Origin: Cubamyces lactineus
Taxonomy: Eukaryota; Basidiomycota; Agaricomycetes; Polyporales; Polyporaceae
Reading direction: 5' to 3'
Assembly: GCA_022376465.1 (NCBI GenBank)
Contig: JACDTU010000013.1
Span: 430,501-494,500 of the forward strand
DNA length: 64,000 nucleotides
A program made the translations under genes and the position numbers. Shown here in pieces: positions 1 to 11,114 of this stretch. How positions within the stretch are numbered: position 1 is the first letter of the stretch; every line of letters starts with the position of its first letter. Below the pieces are notes generated by a model. The model was not told the DNA's origin and searched no databases. It worked only from the letters and a program-made list of their open reading frames with translations.

Positions 1-3000
1 CAGACTGCACCTTCGCCGAAGGCGACGAGGTCGGGGTGGCCAGTGAGGTCGGTATAGCCGAGCAACATCTCTGAGACGATCGACTGCTCAATCTCGCTGA
101 GGTCTGCCTGAGACGGTGGTTGCGATAGGTCGAGACTGCATGGCTGAATAGAGCAGAGCATATGAGCAGTGGAACATGTAGACCGGAAATTGGTAAAATG
201 TCCTACTCACATTGATGTTCGCTCCATATAGGAGTCGGCCGACCGCACTGTTAGACCCGATGTCAAGCGGGGTGCTAACATCAAGGTTAACCCATGGAGC
301 GAGAGCTGTGGATGCTTCTGGGCTAAGAATCTGGAGGAATGGCATATCAGCACGTAGAGCATATGCTCGCTCTTCGTACGAAGCACGGAGAAGAAAGGGG
401 GAGATGGGATCGGGGCCAGTATGCAAGACAGCCATATGGAGGAGGGCGAGAAAGCCACAGGCACGCAGGCGGCTTTGGCGGCTAGGCATACTCTGACGTG
501 AGTGGTGGAATAGAACCGACATGTAGCGGCCACGGGGCTCCCACAGATCCTTGTCCTCAACTGCGAGCTTGACAGCGAGGCGAAGAACAGTGCGGATTGG
601 AGCCTCGCCAATACCCTCTCCACTGCCATGTAAGTCAGCACAGCACGATGCAGAGATTGAGACTGCAATGGACGTACACCTCAAAGTCGAGATGGGCTGG
701 GCTGGGCCCACTCGATGTAACCAACATACCGAGTGAGGTAAGGGCCACAGTTACATCCTGCGGAGAGCAGTAATCGGCGATCGCACTCGCGAAAGGCTTC
801 CCACTGCCATGATATGCTGGACCAGGGTCGTCAAAGAGCCAACGAACAAGAAAGAGCAAGGCCTTTGCTGCAGTCGCTGCATCAAGAGCACGGATGTGTG
901 GACGTGCTGACGACACATCTATCGGCACTGCAGAACGCAGGCGTGCTGCCCATTCAGCGACTGCCTGTAGAGAGAGTGGCTGGATAGGACCAATCTGACA
1001 AGGTAGAACTGTGGGTGAGACCTCGCCACTGTACGAATAACAAACACACCTCTGGTGCTAGACTTTCCCTAGGGACACTAGCTGTGTCCTCGCCAACACC
1101 CGGACAGAGGCGTACAGCAGGATGTGCATTAGCGAGCACCATCTGCAGGCATTGAGAGTGTGAACAGCCCCAATCGAAGAACAGACGAACCTCCATGGAA
1201 TCGGAGCGATCCCGTATAGATGGCAAACTTGAAGAACCAGCCTCGGCCACCAAGGGTGTGAGCTCATGGCGCACCTCTTGAACATTGTCGTTCCGAGATC
1301 CATGTGAAGGCTGAATCAATGGGTGAGTGGAAATTGCGATATAGAGAATGTGCAAAGAAGGTGACGACTGACGTATACTTCCAGAGTCTCGTTGAGGAAC
1401 AGGGGCTCCCCAAACGATGGGGGAACATGGGCTTCAGCTATGGCTGGCCCATCCCGCACAGCAGGGTGCAGTTCTCCTGGCACCGACACCATAGCAGGTA
1501 CTGCACCGGTGGATTGATCAGCGCTGCCTACACCATTACTAGTAAGATGTGGGCTATACCTGTGTCCGACAGTGGCAGAAACCCTTCGGAGTTGGCCGGC
1601 GAGCCCACAGATGGTGCTTCACAGGTACCAAGGCTCGCAGGAGCACACTCGCCACTGATGCAGCCCCAATCAATAGCTGGAGCGACGATATGCATGACAC
1701 GTGCAGCAAAGCACTGGTGTGGGTAGTAGCGGTTTGACAACTGTGCTGCCTCGCTCCATGGGACGAGATGCATGAGTGCACGGCGGCCAATGGACGAGCG
1801 CAGATTGGTATAACGGGGTGCTAGAAGATGGTCCAGGTCAACAATGGGGTATATACAGTGACAAATGGGGAGGAACATACCAACGATGATCATCGGGAGG
1901 GCACTTAGTGCATCGTCGAGAGGGAGATGCATGTTCGCAAATGGCCGTGTGGTGAGCCGTGCTGAGGTGAAGTGGTTGATGTCAAGCTCATCGTAGGGAT
2001 CATAGAGTCGCTCAAGAGTTCCACGCCTACGGGTGCCCTGAGCAAGGAGAATGAAGGGAAGGCTAGTTGGAGCAGATGGCAGCAGAGCAGTTGAGCTGAA
2101 TCCTGGAACAAGCACATTACTGGTGTCGCAGTGGGCAAGGATCTGGCGGGTGAGCTCCTGAGCGACTGGCCCAGTGGAAGACAATGACACAGCGAAGACG
2201 AGTTTAAGCTGGAGGAGGACAGAGGCGAGATCGGTGAATTCTCCTGCACTCCAACGAAAAGCGGGAGAGGGATATGCAGGCTGAGCAGCAGTGGAGCCAG
2301 AGGGGTGGCGAGCGAGCCGCGACAGGAGGGTAGGTGGCTACAAAACGATTGAGTAGCTTCAACACAGGATATGGAATATGACATACGATGTGTGGTATGA
2401 CCAGTACGCAGAAATCCTGCTCGCCGGCTGGCAGCACCTCGGCTGGGTGAGCTGTGCTACTACCCGATGCTGCCAACTGTGAGCGAATACGGGCTATGTT
2501 CTGCCGGCTCCCGCTGGCCTGAGACGAGCCCCTTGTAGCTGTACGAGCACGTTCAGCACTGGCATTACGACGGTCGATCGTACGGCCAGGCTCTGCTGCT
2601 CGGACCCCATGATAGGCAGTGATCGGGGGAGCAGCTGCTGGCAGACGTAGCCCACGGGCGAGCATTGCACCACCGAACCCTACTCCGGCAGGGCGCTCGT
2701 CGGTATGGAGCCTGTATTCGACATAAGGATATGTGCATGTTCGGGAACAGAATGCAAAGCTCAACATACTGTGGCATGGGCTGGCCTTGATCGTGACTGG
2801 CTAGGGTTGCTGCTGTAGCATCGGCGAGGAAGTCATGGCTACGAAGAGCTCGCCCGCACTGGCAGACTGTTGGGAAGCTCCAGCTCGCAGGATCACAGGT
2901 CTATATCACGATTCAGTGGGCGACTAAAATACATCGACAACAAGAACGAGGACTTACCGAAGCAAAACCCCCACAGTTACTCTCGGCAAAGCCTCCACGT

Positions 3001-3232
3001 TGAAAGGAAGGATTCGGGTGGTCATCGCCAATGCCTGTGATGGAATGGCTGAACCATGCATGCCCACAGGCCGAACAGGGTTCGGCAGGGGTGAGAGCAG
3101 TCTACTCGGGAGGGTAGCAGTCGTTTGGAGGATGTCGTGGAAGGGGTGCTTACGAGACGATGAACTCCATTCGCAATCACGACAAAGTTTGAGCAGCCAT
3201 CTCCACCCGAGCGGCATACTATATGCACACAT
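1..3232 (-). CDS. Large unrecognised Cys/His-containing protein, 3' end off the window
   Basis: I do not recognise the family with confidence. Eleven exons join in phase on the minus strand: 3232-3154, 3034-2958, 2900-2770, 2711-2387, 2337-1881, 1820-1560, 1500-1379, 1310-1064, 1008-730, 662-211 and 107-1, giving about 845 visible residues. The C-terminus lies beyond base 1. The N-terminal ~110 residues hold spaced Cys and His (LCRDCEW, SNCGGF, VCQCGRALRSHDF) that could bind zinc. A Ser/Ala/Arg-rich linker follows, then a long mixed-helix region with conserved-looking patches (EPLFLNE, LPCQIGP, WLFDDPG, LWEPRGRYMS, GPDPISPFLL). The layout recalls large agaricomycete proteins sometimes annotated as HECT-like E3 ligases, but no catalytic HECT cysteine is visible, so this is only a suspicion. 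The start could also be the Met at 3217. The join between 1064 and 1008 is the least certain. Confidence 0.6.
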
Positions 3233-4275
3233 TTTGAGCGACGAGGAAGCATCGGAATAGCCATTTTGGGATCAAAGAAGGAAGCCGAGTGGTCAGCAGG
3301 CTGTAAGCAAGCAGAGCGAATCGAAATGGTACGAGTAGGCTGAGGATGCAGGCAGAGGAAAGCCAGGATTTGCAAGTGCTCGCAGCTGCAGAGTCTGTGT
3401 GATGATGTGTTTGTTTACGGGCCTCCGAGCCACAGTGGTGAATGATGGGTAAACGAGATGTGCGAGGAGATGTTGGCTTAGAATGGTAATTCTGGAGAAA
3501 TATGGGAAAAAGAAGGGAATTATAGTATACTCTGGTGCCCCATGGTGTACGTTTCTGTTGCTGGCAGCGGGCCAGACATCATATCATGCGGTATCACGGT
3601 GTATTTGGGTGTACAGGAATGGCAATGAATTGCAGAGAAGCACGCGACAATTGGTGGAGATACGGTGATAATGTGTGACAAACGGTGCATTGCGGTGACC
3701 GACGTGACATAATGGTATGCGGAGGTGAATCTCGATTGTCAATATTTTAGTCCAATAACTGCCGCCATAGTAGCGAGAGAAGGAGCAAGGAATTGTTACG
3801 ATATCCGTGCCCGGGCCCGACGCGGCCATACCGATAATCAAGCGCCCAGGCTATTGAGCGCCCTCGCCATCCGACTCAATCGTACTGCCATACTGCGAAC
3901 TTATTTACAAGGCATGTATCAATGTCCACAAGGTTAGCCACTGACATGCTGGATCTGTTACTTCCTTATGGCGATCTCAAACCATTCGAAGTACTCCTCA
4001 AAGATTAATGTGTGGCTTCAAGTTACCACGTGCACCGCACGAAGACGTCTCACGCTAGACGGTACTAGTACTACTACCAGCGGCCTCGTACTTGGGGTCA
4101 TACTACGCATAGCAAGGTTCCAAGATACGAGCTATACAATCACTCGATCGTAACGATTCAAGCTACACTCGGCGGAGAACAGTTACATGAAGAGTTCGAC
4201 AATTTCGCGGCATTATGGTCACGTTCTCTCCCATACGCGCAATTCCCACATAGTGCCGCGGTGATGCTTCGCATT
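3233..4275. other. Intergenic spacer, AT-richer
   Basis: This holds the promoter side of the large minus-strand gene and the 3' flank of the hydrophobin. Only short unsupported ORFs are present. I see no RNA gene or repeat. Confidence 0.4.
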
Positions 4276-4729
4276 CTACAGGCTGACCGGGACGCAGCCA
4301 ATGGACACCAGGCCGCCCTATGTCTCAATGGTGAGTTTACGGTACTTTTTGCTTGACACTGGGTGACTTACGTGGCTGTTGTCGTCGCAGCACACAGCCT
4401 GGGCGTCGCAGGCGCTGCCACCGCCGACCCCGATGACCGTGATCGGCGAGCAGGTGACGCCAAGGAGGACGTTGGCGTCCTGGACGACGATGCCCAAGAG
4501 GCTGAGGAGAGCGGCGCCAGAGGCAGAGCCGGCCTATAGCTCGATTAATTCGTCATGAACGGCGAGCGCGTAAGCGGAGGACTTTCACCGTTTCGGTGCT
4601 TTGGCAGCATTGCAGGTCGCCAGTGCTGCATGACGACTCCCCGGAACCACCACGGCCCTCGAGGGGGGTGGCGGCCGCAAGAATGGGCAGGGCGGAGACG
4701 GCCAGAGCGACGACGCGAGAGAAGATCAT
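4276..4729 (-). CDS. Class I hydrophobin (first copy)
   Basis: Three exons (4729-4589, 4533-4372, 4317-4276), with both introns in phase 0, encode 114 residues. Residues 1 to about 20 form a signal peptide (Met-Ile-Phe-Ser-Arg then a hydrophobic stretch). The mature part carries the eight cysteines in the class I order C-X6-CC-X32-C-X13-C-X5-CC-X12-C (Cys34, 41, 42, 75, 89, 95, 96, 109) and ends [13 protein letters not shown]. Hydrophobins are secreted and self-assemble at air-water and wall surfaces, coating hyphae and spores; class I films are very insoluble. Introns just after the CC doublet and before the last GG are typical of mushroom hydrophobins. The same spacing occurs in the second copy at 52386. 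The gene is intact. Confidence 0.96.
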
Positions 4730-6553
4730 CTTGGAGTTGTGAGGGCTTTGCAGAGAGGACGAGTGGTTGCTCGACTTGATGTAGCTGCTCGTTCTCTCGT
4801 GCATTATATATGTTCTGTGCAATTCGAACTACGCGCCCGTAGTGTAAATGTACGTGTGTCTCTGCTCTCACCGTATGACGCAGTGCACCACTGACTCCGA
4901 TGTTTTCTTGTCGGTCAGAAGGGCACCATCCGCTTATTGCCGTCCCGCTATTGGTTGTCGTACGAACATCACCACATAGAAAAGCATATAGCGAACGACC
5001 GGCCTCCCCAAACGTCACAGGGGTATGTCCCTGATGTTCTCTGGCACGATGTGCGCGGAGCCCACATCCAAATAGCGCAATTGCAGCGTCGAATATGGTA
5101 TCTCATAGGCGGTACAGAGGCCGAACACTACATCTCGAAGTCCAAGCGGGCATTCTCATGTCACGGATCATCCTGTGCTCCAAAAGCACATTGTGTCCGT
5201 GACCTCATCTTGCAGGCGGCGGACATTGGGTGGGCCCGCGGAGGCGAGATGAAAGAGGCTTGGAACATGAGGCTCACTGCCTGCCCCTATGGAGCGCCTT
5301 CCGCTGATTGTGCGGCTTGGATGACGTTGTTAACAACATCAACAAGGACTCCGAGCGCTGGGAAACAGCGGCTATGCTTCTTTGTATTGAGCAGGACGTC
5401 ACCGGTGGGGAAAGCAGGTATGGGAGAAGTAGGATTTCAGTCGGTGCGTACTGACGATACTCCGTTTTGCATACGGAAGCACAACTATGTAGACTAGGAA
5501 TGTGCATCACAAGAGATAGCAACAACGCTACTGCGACGTTCGGTTCCGCAGGAGCAGCCGCCCATCATCGGAAATGACATGCCAAAATGCCAAAGAGTCG
5601 TTCATAGCCCTGTCATCTCCCGCCGGACAAACTAATGTATCTGGACTGGTAATGTAAGGCCCGCGTCTCTCCCGCTTCGCACCCGGATGGCCGTGTCTTC
5701 GGCGTGTTGAAAACGGGCACAGGTGCCACAAATACATAAGGAGAACCCCTAATCTGGAGTCCTTGCTCGTGCTGCATGGAGCATTGAATTCGTCGCGTAA
5801 CTGATCAATCAACTCGGTGGGCTCCACGGTCTGGCATGGCGTTTTGTGGAGTACATGCCAGAGTTTGCTCTCCGCGGGATGCACTCTCGCGCATAGTCGC
5901 ATGGAGGAGATGCATAGGACCTACCTCGTGACGATATCCGCGAGTAATTGGGTTGTTTCCCGACTATTATGTTGCGCCCACACGATGCTCACAGCGTAGC
6001 ATCTGCGGCATGTTAGAACTTGCCTGAAAAGCATATCGATGAGCAAATTACGAGAGACAACCTACTTCCTACACTCCCCGGCAACGCTCAGCTATCTCGC
6101 TTCTGATGCCTGGAATATTGTGTTGGTGTTTGAGCCAGGGTAATGTTGTTCCATTGTCGCACTTACGAACGGCACAAGACTTTGGTCTCATCATAAAGGG
6201 GCCTACACAACGTTGAGTTACTGAGCACACCCAGCGCTCCGGGCTGCATCTATCGACAATGACGGCCCTTTCCATGGCTGCTCTCTGCCCTACATTTCAA
6301 TGTCCAACTCTAGCTATAGACAGCCGTGCGTTTTAACGCAGAACTTCCGGTCTGGAAGCATGTGTAATCACTCGTGCATGTAACACCGCAGGCTTCTATT
6401 TACTGGACCTATACGAGTCATGGACATTGTATGGACCGGGAGAACACCCACGTACAATATTTTGGGTGAAATTGATGATGAGGACGTCTTGAAAGCTTGA
6501 TCACTCGAGGCGCGGCCATGTGACTGTGACGCGACGCGAAAATCATGTGATGT
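4730..6553. other. Intergenic spacer without a supported gene
   Basis: Several ORFs of 60-190 codons occur on both strands (for example 4937-5497 plus and 5528-5902 minus). None shows a recognised domain, a clear exon chain or a coherent composition. The right end holds the promoter of the Rap1-like gene. Confidence 0.4.
4804..4810 (-). promoter_or_regulatory. TATA-like element of hydrophobin 1
   Basis: TATATAA on the minus strand lies about 75 bases upstream of the hydrophobin ATG at 4729, a usual distance for strongly expressed fungal genes. This is inferred from position and sequence only. Confidence 0.5.
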
Positions 6554-9500
6554 GTGACGTCGTGGCTAATCAGTGCGTCCTTCGGCCGTCGCAGTCCATT
6601 CTCGAGACTCCTACCTTCTTGCTCTCCTTCGCCCGCGCAGTCATCTCACCAGCCTCTAGATTGCAATATATTCACTCTATCTGAGCTCGCGAGTTTTTCT
6701 GGCGCGTCAAGCACCCCTGACCGACCCCGATTACAGCCAGTTGTGGACTACAGCGACGGGGCGATTGAGACCGGGGAAGCATGTCAGGGTGAGCTTATAC
6801 CCTGTCTATATAAGAGCTTTGCGTATTGACACACAGGTAGTCGGGCGCGGGTACCATTTACTGAACAGCAAGAAGACTTGCTCGCGCGTTATATCGCGAA
6901 ATACAATCCCCAGGAAGTTGGCCGTCAGGGGAATAAGCTATACCAGACACTCTGTGAGAATGTACGCACAAAATCCTCAGTCGTGGCATCCTATCCTCAC
7001 CAGACCAATGTGTATTAGGCCGGTAACCGATGGCCATTCTCCAGACATCATACATGGCAATCTTGGAGAGAACACTACATCAGTAATCGTGCCACGATAG
7101 ACCGGCTAGTCAAGAAGTATATCAAGCAGTACCACGGAGACGCTTTCACTGCCTCCCAACCCTCTGCCTCCCTGCCGTCAACACGAAGTGATTCCGAGGC
7201 CCGTGTTCAATACACTCGAGAAGACGACGACCACCTCACTCAATATATTGCAACCCATCTCTCAGCCGACACAGGCATTCTTGGCCAGAAATTCTGGATG
7301 ACCCTTTCAGAAGATGTAAGCATAATCTCTATGTCTGTAATCTTGGTCCTCTCTCGGTCACGCTACGCTAGCAACTAGGCTTGTGCTAATGCACCATTCA
7401 TTCTGATAGGCAGATAAGTACCCATGGATCAAAAGACATCCGTGGCAGTCGTGGCGAGAGCGCTACAAGAAGAACCAGCAATACTTCGACTGGGCCGTTA
7501 GCCGCTATCTTGACGAAGATGTTCCGGAGGATTCTCCTGTACCGCGACCGAAAACGGCTGATGGTTTTCTCGTGAGGAAGCCTTCCGCCAACGCACGAGC
7601 GGCTGAGAGACAATCTCGAGCGTTGGATTCGCGCCGATCTGACATTTCTGCAAGCCGGGCATCAGCTGCTTCCGCTGAGCAGCGCAAACGTGCACGTACC
7701 AGCGGTGCGGTCATTCAGGAGCGTCCAGCAAAACGGGTTCGTACTCAAGGCGAGGCAGAGGCTGACAGCAACCCACCTAGTACTTCGAAGACGGCTCTGG
7801 ATCAAGCGCCGGCTGACGTGGATCAAGTCTCGACTACCGTCGAAGACGCGGGCCCGCCCGAGGATCCCATTGACGTCGAGATCGTCCAGGATCGGGACGC
7901 TGCGAATGTAGATGAAGAGGACGCTAGGGATAGTGGGGACGATGAGCCTGCTGAACCACCAGGGTCAGACGATTACGATGGGGAGATCTTCAGCTCGCCT
8001 GCGGTAGCCGCTGATGACGTCGCGGGCGATGTGCCCGACAACATGAGCGAAGCTTCTGAAGGCACCGTGGACGAAGAGGAAGAGCTTGATCAGTTACTCG
8101 GAGACGAGGGCGATGAGCACGAACAGATACTCGGTGAAGTGGGCGGATCGAGGTATGTCGATTGAACTATAGACGGTTCAGGCGCTCTGCGGGACTGACC
8201 TAGTGCCCTTGTAGAGGGGAAGCGGACGCAAATCAGCTCGTCGACGAAGGAGCCGATGTATCGGAAGCGCCCGCTGACGATCCCAGAATATTTCCACAAG
8301 CTGAAGCTCCACGTCCTCCAGCTACTCATCAGACAGCGGCTTGTACTGAAGTCCACGTCCTGCCTATTCGAAAGCACAACACTCGCATCCGTGAAACTGA
8401 GGTGCCCCTGCTAACTCCGGAGCTGTCGCCGACACAGGAGGCCGTCGCACGACATCATGAGCAACAGCCATTCACTGCTCCGCGGAGGCACGTGAAACGT
8501 ATCCAGAAGCGGCAGGAGGACGACATCTTCCGGACGCCTTCTTCCGCTACTCGTTCACCGTCTTTGGAACGCGGGGATGTGGCAGAGGAACCCAGCTCAC
8601 CTGCTGAAGCCGAAGCACGCCATCATACTCACGCTCACGATCAAGACGCGCCGAAGCTACGACAGCCTCCGCGTCTAGACGAGGGTGCTTTTAACAAGGC
8701 CTTCTCAGACGCACACGGACGGTCGCGCGTCAGCCCCTCCGGCAAACCGCGCAGGCAGTCAGGCGTGGACCTCGAAGACGTGGACGAGGTGACTGAGGAG
8801 CAGGACAATCCAGCGACGGATGAGGGCGAGGATCTGAACGAGGAACACGTGTCCGAGCTTCCCCAGTGGCCACCTGTGCGGAAGCGGAAGAGCAGCGGGA
8901 AAGGCAAGGCCCCTGAGAGTCCATCGACGCCGAGTCCCACACGCACTCCCAGAGGGAAGGGACATAGTCGTACGGTCACCACGAAGGAGTTCGTTAGCGT
9001 CACCACCGTGCGCACAGTCGAGCGTAGGCTCGCACCTCGCCAGCCAAAGGGCACGCCTTTCCCGCGCGGTGCTATCGCTGATGCTTCGGAGCCCGAAGAC
9101 CAGGAAGACGTAATGGATGTAGTGGAATCATCTGCTTCACCCCCACGTCACGACGCAGACTTAGACCCTGTTGCAGCAGACGGAGCCGACATGGACGTGG
9201 ATGAAAACCAGGCGAATGAAGCCACCTGGCCCTCTCCTTCCCAGCATCATCCGTTCAGCCAATCTGCCCACCCGTTTAGCCAAGTGGACGAGCCGTCATC
9301 CCGTCAAAGCAACATTCCCGTCTCCAGCCAAGACGTATCTCTCTTCCAACGCCTCCTTCATCCTCAGCCTACGGAAGCGTCTTCCCACAGCAATCGAGCG
9401 CCAAGCACACGAGTGCCCGGCCGCACGAAGAGCTTGCCTCTTTCAGAAGCAGATCGCATGCGGCTGAACAATATTCTGCAGATGGAGGGAAAGCGGGCAT

Positions 9501-10861
9501 TTCCTGGGCCTAGCAAGCAAGATAGACGTCTCGTGGAGCCCGCATCGATGGTTTTCGATGTTGTTGGAGATTCAACAAATCTCGCGGCGGGAATCTCAGG
9601 CGCTCGACAAACGACTTTCCAGCGCTCTGGAACTTCCCCTCTTGATGGTAAGGGCGATCCGCGCCCGACATCGGCAGAGCGCTTGGGCAAGATAGTTCCG
9701 CCCGCACCTTCGAGTTCGCGTGTTGATCCTGCAGTCCAGCTTTCTGACCGCGTCAGCAAAGGCAAGAATCGCGCCGACGCGATCGAGGGAGAAGCGCCCA
9801 CTCGGCGGTACACTGTCGGCGGATATGCCTCTAGCGACGTGTTCTACCAGCCAGAACGACCAGCAAGCCGCCGCAGAAGCAAACGTCTTCGCCAGTCACA
9901 CTCTCCCGCCTTCGCTCTAGGCGACGAAGGGCTCCTCGCTAATCGTACTGCCCTCAGCCTCGCTTTCCATCCCCCTCCCTTCGATGTCTTGCGTTCTAGA
10001 TCTGCACCTATTCCATCCACCTCTGCGCTCTCACGCTCTGTGTCTCCCTCCAAGTCCGCGGACGCGTCGCACTTGGAGTTGCTCCCCCCGCACGAGCTCG
10101 ATATGGTTCAAAGGCTCGGCATGAACACCGCGATACACATCATGGCGCGCAATCATGGCTGGAGCGAGGAAACTGTCCGCGAAGTTCACCTACGTACGAA
10201 GTCGCTCGAGGCCGCAGACAACTTACTCCGTAGGATGCGTGAAGTCGCGAACGAGGAGGCCAACAGAAGCCTTGCATCCATTCTCAGCGACAATGAGGAT
10301 ACAGACGGGGACGAAGACGAAGATATGAAAGAGGATGAGGAATACGAACACGATGACGAGAACTTTGACGAGCGCGAAGGCCACGCTGGTGATGAGGCGG
10401 AGGTCGAGCGCGAACTCACGCAGCCACCGACTTGGGTCCGAGACGGGCCGAGCTTCGACCTGGACGATGAAGCACCCTTGGCGGAGAGCAGCCGTATCGA
10501 TGCCTCTCATATCCGGAATAACAACTCGAGCTTTTCATCCCGCAAGAAGCAGCAACTGCGCATTCAGCCGCTACGCGGCGACGCCAACGCGAGCATCAGC
10601 ACGGAGTATTCACCGCCCAAGCACACGAGAGCTGCTCAATACGTCAAGCGCGCGCGGGAGAGCCTTGGGCATCGCAGGAACGACGCTGCGGCAGCAGATG
10701 CGAGTACTGACACGCTGCACACGGGGACAGAGGATGACATTACGTTCGGGAAGCTCGCACGTTTGAACCAGACAGAATGGCAGGAGCTGGAGAAGACCCA
10801 TGGCAAGGGGTCTGCTAAAGTCGTAGCGGGGAAGGCTCTTGCTAAATTCCTGCAGCACTAG
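6554..10861 (+). CDS. Rap1-like telomere protein with two Myb modules
   Basis: Five exons (6554-6788, 6837-6961, 7019-7315, 7410-8152, 8215-10861) keep frame and encode 1,348 residues. Two Rap1-type Myb modules are visible. The first (about residues 85-155) runs from FTEQQEDLLARYIAKYNP to WQSWREHYISNRATID. The second (about 185-255) runs from YTREDDDHLTQYIATHL to WQSWRERYKKNQQYFDWAV. Each module is cut by a phase-0 intron at the matching position (after CEN and after SED). The rest is long, acidic and Ser/Pro-rich, probably disordered. A short helical C-terminal patch (near LLPPHELDMVQRLGMN) could be the protein-interaction end seen in Rap1 proteins. Rap1 acts at telomeres through shelterin-like partners; that role is inferred from the Myb type. 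No BRCT domain is evident. The start codon is the least certain part. Confidence 0.8.
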
Positions 10862-11114
10862 CTTCGCCTATCGGACTGTATGTATTCATATTGTACAAGA
10901 ACACTCAAACATGTTGACTCTGCTTTGTACTTCATTGCTCACGAGTGGTTGAAGAGAGTATTCCGTTTTTCCCGCATATCGCTTTCTGTGACGCAGCACA
11001 GAATCTGGCTATGTCTGCCGCTATCTCTCACTCATCTCCTGCATGCATCGACATATTATATGCACTCAGAATGTGAGCCTACGTACAAGACATACTGACT
11101 AGAGCTTACTCAGG

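Noticed and set aside
8641..9054. Minus-strand ORFs within the Rap1-like gene
   Set aside because: They are shadows of the Ser/Pro/Arg-rich coding strand.
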